From Turnera subulata (lineage: Eukaryota; Streptophyta; Magnoliopsida; Malpighiales; Passifloraceae), in NCBI GenBank assembly GCA_028386065.3, contig JAKUCV010002199.1:1-64000 (forward strand): a stretch of DNA of 64,000 bases, given 5' to 3'. The notes beneath the pieces are model-generated. The model ran no database searches. It was not told the DNA's origin and saw only the letters and a list, made by a program, of their open reading frames with translations. Positions 59,013 through 64,000 of the stretch are shown piece by piece; position 1 is the first letter of the stretch, and every line of letters starts with the position of its first letter. The translations under genes were made by a program, and so were the position numbers.

Positions 59013-61235
59013 TGTAACAGCCCGGGTAAAAATTTTGGATTTTTACCGGGACTGTAAAAGTCTTTTTACCGTGATTTACCGTTGAATTAATCTTGGGTAA
59101 TTAATTCAAGGTAAATCGGGTATCGTTTTTCGTAACCGAGGGTTTTCCCGCACTCGAGATTTTTTCCGTGGATTTTACGGACCAAAGTTGGTATTTTCGG
59201 GTCCCGAAATTCTCAGAAAAAAATCACACCGGAAAATAACAAAGGCGGTATTACAGTTATTTTCTGGTCCGTTCGGGACACGACTGCGTGATTGAGTCAC
59301 GCAGCCGCCTCCCACTGTGCAGCCTGTGATCTTCTTGTTTTTCTTTTCCCGTGACCTGCTCTTCCTGCTTTCATTTTCACGCATTTCCTGCCTCCACACC
59401 TTCATCCTCTCCTCAGCAAGTTCACCTGTAACTTCATTTTTCCAACCTGCAAATCACACAAATTAACCAAACAAAGAAAAAAAAATTAACCAAATCACCA
59501 TCCGCGCCTGCCGAGCCATCACACGACCTCCTCTCCTCTCCTTTTTCCTCTCGCTCGCCACCCGCCACCAACCAAGGTCGTATCCTCGCCGCGCTGCGCA
59601 TTGTCACCTGCAGCCGACGCGGCGACCGAGCAGGCCGCCTTCATCCTCCTCCTTCGCGACCATCGGCGACCATCACCTTTCCCCGTTTCGTGCTGCCTGT
59701 GCTTGTAGTCAGCCGCCCGTCGCCTCGTGTTGCTGTGCCGCCCGTCTGCACCGCCGCTGCCAAGCCGTCGCTACATCCTGCCGCCTCCGCCGTGCACAGG
59801 GGGCCGGATCGCTTCTCCTCAGCCGCTTTCCTCAGTTCTTCCTCTTCCCTTCCTCCCCGCTGCAGTCGCCCCCGTTCCTCCTCACGCGACGCCGCCTCAT
59901 TCTGTTCGCCGCTCGTCCTGCCGCCGTCCCGTTCATGCCGCCACGCCGACACCATGGTTGCTAGGTGAGCAGCAGTGTGGGTGACCCGTTTAGGGAAGAC
60001 CCGACCCGGGGCTTGGTCATGGGTCTCACCAATTAGGTCTGGGCTGGGACCGTGGGCTCACGCTGGGCTGGGCCTTGGCAGGTCTACTGGGCTCCCTGCC
60101 TTGGCCTGGGCTAGCATGGTCCATGGCCCAATTTCCTTAAAAAAAAACATTTTTATACAAAAAAAATAAATACTTATGGGAAATATGAATAAATAAGGAT
60201 ATATATATATATATATATTCTGGAAATAGACATTTTGACATATTAATTCCGGGAAAGTATAATACTTGATATAACTTTTTCAAGGAATTAAAGTAATTAC
60301 AACATGATTATGGTAAATACCTTTGATAACTATGGATATAAATGGTAATATATATATATATATATATATATATGGGATATGACTATTTTTGGAAAATTAA
60401 GATAAATATGTTGTGGTTATTTCAATAATAATATGGTAAGTAATTTTTATGAAAATTTCTTTGGAGATTAAATACGTTAGATAATAATCTTTTTATGAAT
60501 AGTTGGAAACATGTAAATGTAATAATTTTCAGAAAGATTATTTCATAGTAAATATATTTTTGAAAGGATATTTGATATGGGAAATAAACAGCTTAACGGA
60601 AATTATTTTGGAAAATATATATATTTATGGTGAATATTTTCTTTTGGGAAAGAATATAAATACTCATGAAAAAAATTTTGAAAAGAGTTTTAATTAAAGT
60701 ATGGTACCGAAATTATATTCGGATATACGTACGATATATTATTTTCAGAAAAAGGTTAAAATATGGTAAAAGATGATAATAAAAGATATGTAACCGGGAT
60801 GGGTTATGTCGCAGTTTTGGCATCATAGCATACCGATTATGTGCATTTATGTGTATATATTGTTTTGTTGTATAGGTTCGGATATCGGGCAGTTTCCTGA
60901 GGAGCCGGCTTGGGACCGGTCATTGTTTCCGGAGTTGAGTAATCGGCCAAGGTGAGGATGGATTTCCTTCAATATGTGCCTGCATTACTCGATTATTGTG
61001 TTTGTTGGTTATTGCATTGTTGGATGTTGCATTTGCTGAGGTTGGATTCGGGATGTTTATCCCATTGTCTTGATTGTTGTCGGGATGTTTATCCCCGTAT
61101 CTTGATTGGTTTTTGGATATTTATTATCGTGTCTTTGGCCATAAGAATAATGGAATAAATAATAAATTGTGATAAGGATGTCGATCCTTGATTTTGGACA
61201 GGGATGTCTATCCCAGTATTTTGGTTAGGGATGTC
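59013..61235 (+). repeat. N3 3' LTR, truncated
   Basis: Collinear with 53671 to about 55855. Differences include an extra block near 59861-59885 and a longer (TA)n near 60351-60373. It ends inside the hairpin cluster ('agggatgtc'), where N2 LTR sequence ('atcacgcagagtcacg') takes over. The last about 790 bp are missing. Confidence 0.88.
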
Positions 61236-61611
61236 AATCACGCAGAGTCACGACCAACACAGGAGGGAAGAAGTTTTCACATGCATACAGGAGAAGGCGG
61301 CTGCATAATTCAATTATGCAGTCGTGTCCCGTCCGGACCAGAAAATAACTATAATGCCCCCTTGACTTTATTTTTGGTCCGATAATTCGAGGATAAACCT
61401 GACTTTCCTGAATATTCCTGGACCCGAAAAATTCCAACTTTGGTCCGTAAAATCCGCAGAAAAATCCCAAACGTGGGAGAGAGCTCGGTTTTAGAATCCG
61501 ATGCCCAATTTACCATGAAATAATTACCAAAGATTATTTTTATATGGTAAATTACTGTACAAAGTATTTTACAGTCAGGTAAAAATATAAATTTTTACCC
61601 GGGCTGTTACA
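61236..61611 (-). repeat. N2 5' LTR, outer piece
   Basis: Matches 48018-48402 of the N2 3' LTR almost base for base ('cacgcagagtcacgacc' to 'cccgggctgttaca') and is followed by CAGTG. Confidence 0.88.
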
Positions 61612-61616
61612 CAGTG

Positions 61617-61851
61617 ACCTATATATTAAAATTGGATTAATTGCTTTTAACCCCTTGAACTTTTGGTCAAACGGACTTAACCACCTGAATTTTGAAAATA
61701 GGGATAAAGGTACATTGAACTTTGTTTTTGTAAGATTTAACCACCCGAAGTAAAGATTTAACCATCTAAACTAAAAGAATATGGATATAGGTACCTCGAA
61801 CTTTATTTTTGTAAGGTTTAACCCTCTCCACCCACAAATTCAAAAATTTTT
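61617..61851. other. Short spacer with MITE-like phrases
   Basis: Repeated phrases ('aaccccttgaacttttggtc', 'ggataaaggtacattgaac', 'ggatataggtacctcgaac') resemble the arms of foldback elements seen elsewhere in the window. No partner arm is found before N4 begins. Confidence 0.45.
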
Positions 61852-64000
61852 TGTAATAGCCCGGGTAAAATTTGGATTTTTACCGGGACTGTTAAAGTTG
61901 TTATACAGTGATTTACCGAATGAATTAATCTTGGGTAATTAATTCACGGTAAAACGGGAGTCGTTTTTCGAAACCGAGAGTTTTCCCGCGCTCGGGAGTA
62001 TCTTCCTAACTAACCGAGCCTCGGTTTTCACTTCCGAGAGTTGGTCGATGCTCAGGAGGATTAATCGGATTTTCCGAGCCCAAGTTGTATTTTTAGACTC
62101 GGGACGGAAAAATTACGATTATGCTCTGTCCTTCCCTTTTCTTCTTTTCTTTCCTTCTTTTCCCTTCTTCTTTTTCTCTTTTTTTTTCTTTCTTTTCTCT
62201 CCTTCTTTTCTTTCAGTCGCCGGCCTCCTCTCCTTTATTTTTTTTTCTTTCTCGTGAATTGCCGGCCCTCCCTTTCTTTTCATCTCTTTCCCGTGACTTT
62301 CCTTACCTTGTCTTCATCCTCTCTTCTCCTCTTTAATTTCTTTTTCTTTCTCCTCTCCCTCTGCACCCTCTCTCTTTCTTCTTCCTCTCCCCTCACCAGA
62401 AACCCCCTCTCTTCCTCTCCTCTCTCCCTCACGTTCCCTTTCCCCTGCCATCATCATCTTCATCACTCTTCTTCTCCAACAACCAGAGCCATCCACACTC
62501 CCCTGCACCATTTCTTTTTCTTCTTCTCCTCTGCACATGACCCACCGCCGTCAGCCGCTCGCCACCGCCTCCCCTGAGATCGCCGTCGATGGCCGTGGCC
62601 GATCCTTCTTTTCTCCTCCCCGTCTCCGGCGAGCCACTCGCAAGTGGGCAGCAGAGTAGTGGCCTTTCCTCCTCCCCTCGCCTTGTTCTTCTCGATCTGC
62701 CGCCGCGGCGACCGTCGCCTTCTCTTCTTCTCTGCCACCAGACGCCCCCACCAGCAGCCACCACGCCTGACGCCTTCTATCTCACTCCTCGCCGTCCTCC
62801 ATCGCTCCTTGTCGCCCGTCGCCGCTGCAAGACAACCGCCTCGCTGCTCGGACGAAGTTGGCCGTTGCAGATCCGGAAGCGCCTTGCCGACCCGCCTTCT
62901 TTCTCCGCCTGCAGCCGCGCCTTGCCTCACTTCCTCGCCACCCACGATGACTGACCGTGCCCTGCTGCTCGCCTGCTCGCCGCCTGCCGCGTCTCGTCAC
63001 CTGCCACCCCGTTCTTCCGCGCCGCCGCCTGCATGCAAAGGTAAGGGTGACGACCCGTTTGTGAAGGGACGGGTCGGGTCGACCCGCGAGACTGTCTGGT
63101 TGGGTTGTATTTGATAGTGGGCTGTTGTTATTGGGCTTGGGCTGTGTGGTGTTGGGCCGGGCTGGGCTGCAGCCTTAGTCTGGGCTACACTATTCATGGC
63201 CCAGTCCGTTAATAAAAAAAACAAATTATATATATGTATTATTTATATTCTGGTAAATAATTTTGAGGAAAAAAAATTATATAGTTATTTTGATAAAATT
63301 ATTGCCAATTTGAGTATGGTATTTTCGAAAAAATATAAATATATTTACTTGGGTAAATAATTAAGTTTTGTTTTGGAAAAACTATTATTAATTGGAAAAT
63401 ATATATGTACCTTGAAATAAATTCTGGAAAATTAATATGCATATTATTTTCGTCTGGAAATTATGGTTATGGAAATTATATATATATATGTGTACTTTGT
63501 AAATTAAAGTTAATTATATTTTGTGTTGGAAAATATTATTATATATATTTAGAAAAAGATAAATACTAGATAAATATTTTCTGAAAATTATAAATAGCTT
63601 ATTAATTTTTTTTGGAAAAATTATGGAGATTATTATTTTGGAAATTATAGTTATTTTATGGAAGTATTTTGAAAAAGAATTTTAATTAAAGTATAGTACC
63701 GAAATTATATTCGGAAATACGTTCGGTAAATTATTTTCGATAAAAGATAATAAATAAAAGACATGTAATCGGGATGGGTTATTACGCATTTTGGGCATCG
63801 TAGTATACCGATTATGTGCATTTATGTGAGTATACATTGTCTTGTGTATAGGTTCGGATATCGGGCAGTTTCCCGAGGAGCCGGCGTCGGACCGGTCATT
63901 ATTTTCCGGAGTTGAGTAATCGGCCAAGGTGAGGATGGATTTCCTTCAATATTTGCCTTATTACTCGGTTATCATGTTTTGATGATTGTGCATTGTTGAT
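61852..64000 (+). mobile_element. N4: 5' part of a fourth related LTR element, cut by the window end
   Basis: Begins TGTAATAGCCCGGGTAAAA like N3 and continues collinearly with the N3 LTR in landmarks: 'ttgggtaattaattca', 'gttttcccgcgctcg', a GC/CT-rich block (62110-63050), AT-rich tracts, and 'ttcggatatcgggcagtttcccgaggagcc' near 63853-63882. It is diverged from N3, especially in the CT-rich block. Frames in that block are low-complexity and not called. The remaining LTR and interior lie outside the window. Confidence 0.85.

Larger units (their letters stand above)
53671..61235 (+). mobile_element. N3: non-autonomous chromovirus-type LTR element with antisense ORFs, 3' LTR truncated
   Basis: Inserted in the N2 5' LTR in the opposite orientation. 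The left (5') LTR is 53671-56649 (TGTAACAGCCCGGG...GGGGCGTTTCA). Primer-site-like TTTTGGTAGCAGAGC follows at 56650-56664. The interior is 56670-59012, the purine tract AAGGTGGGTAGAC is 59000-59012, and the right (3') LTR starts at 59013 but stops at about 61235. It lacks gag and pol. Both interior ORFs lie on the minus strand, again antisense to the element, and are homologous to those of N1. Because the right end is lost, no target duplication can be seen. Confidence 0.9.
45611..61611 (-). mobile_element. N2: Ty3/gypsy chromovirus (Tekay/Del-like), decayed and interrupted by N3
   Basis: The left (3') LTR is 45611-48402; the right (5') LTR consists of 53148-53670 and 61236-61611, separated by N3. 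In the element's sense (minus) the LTR begins TGTAAC..CCCGGG and ends GGGGCGTTTCA. The purine tract AAGGGGGTAGAC lies at 48403-48414. Primer-site-like TTTTGGTAGCGGAGC lies at 53133-53147. The interior codes for gag, protease, RT, RNase H, integrase and a chromodomain-like tail in one frame, now broken. It shares LTR ends, primer site and purine tract with N1 and N3, which lack these genes. It is therefore a plausible relative of the element that moved them. Confidence 0.9.

Overview
The window is nuclear DNA of a flowering plant, probably a eudicot. It has three intron-style plant genes with close Arabidopsis counterparts, AT-rich intergenic DNA, and a large block of nested plant retrotransposons. 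The species cannot be told from the sequence.

1-27 kb is a gene-bearing region. An AT-rich stretch is followed by a single-exon tubulin-folding cofactor C gene (3106-4131, +). Just behind it lies a decayed, intron-retaining copy of the 3' half of a proteasome RPN7 gene (about 4780-5823, +). Next come a large foldback element carrying two opposed telomere-like blocks (7278-9113), a Pack-MULE with an 11-bp target duplication that holds a broken fragment of a molybdate transporter (MOT1-like) gene (9564-11109), and an internally deleted Ty1/copia element with its target duplication intact (13172-15310). A six-exon UBP3/UBP4-type ubiquitin protease gene (17299-20927, +) and a four-exon mitochondrial adenine-nucleotide carrier gene of BTL3 type (23914-26810, -) complete the gene part. 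The three host genes serve unrelated housekeeping roles (tubulin folding, deubiquitination, organelle nucleotide transport) and show no operon-like link.

27.3-45 kb is a stack of insertions inside a LINE. A Ty3/gypsy derivative (27638-42496, TSD CTACG) split the LINE. That derivative was itself hit by a non-autonomous chromovirus-type LTR element called N1 here (30941-39725, TSD TGCAG) and by a probable solo LTR (40189-41751, TSD TTAGA). A MULE-type MITE (43704-44922, 9-bp TSD) sits in the 3' tail of the LINE.

45.6-61.6 kb is a decayed autonomous Ty3/gypsy chromovirus, N2 (45611-61611, TSD CAGTG), with gag, protease, RT, RNase H, integrase and a chromodomain-like tail on the minus strand. 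Its 5' LTR is interrupted by a second non-autonomous element, N3 (53671-about 61235, + orientation), whose far end was lost in a deletion. A fourth related LTR (N4) starts at 61852 and runs off the window.

The most unusual content is in N1 and N3. Both carry the same two open reading frames in ANTISENSE orientation to the retroelement, each with its own TATA-like box at a conserved distance. One is a basic protein with a likely coiled coil. The other has 227 codons in both copies, differs at roughly 33 residues by eye, has no stop or indel, and ends in what looks like the N-terminal half of a LINE-type endonuclease domain. The LTR of N3 also holds nine short hairpins of one design, two of them with compensatory changes in both arms. 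All boundaries were read by eye; no alignment or database search was run.
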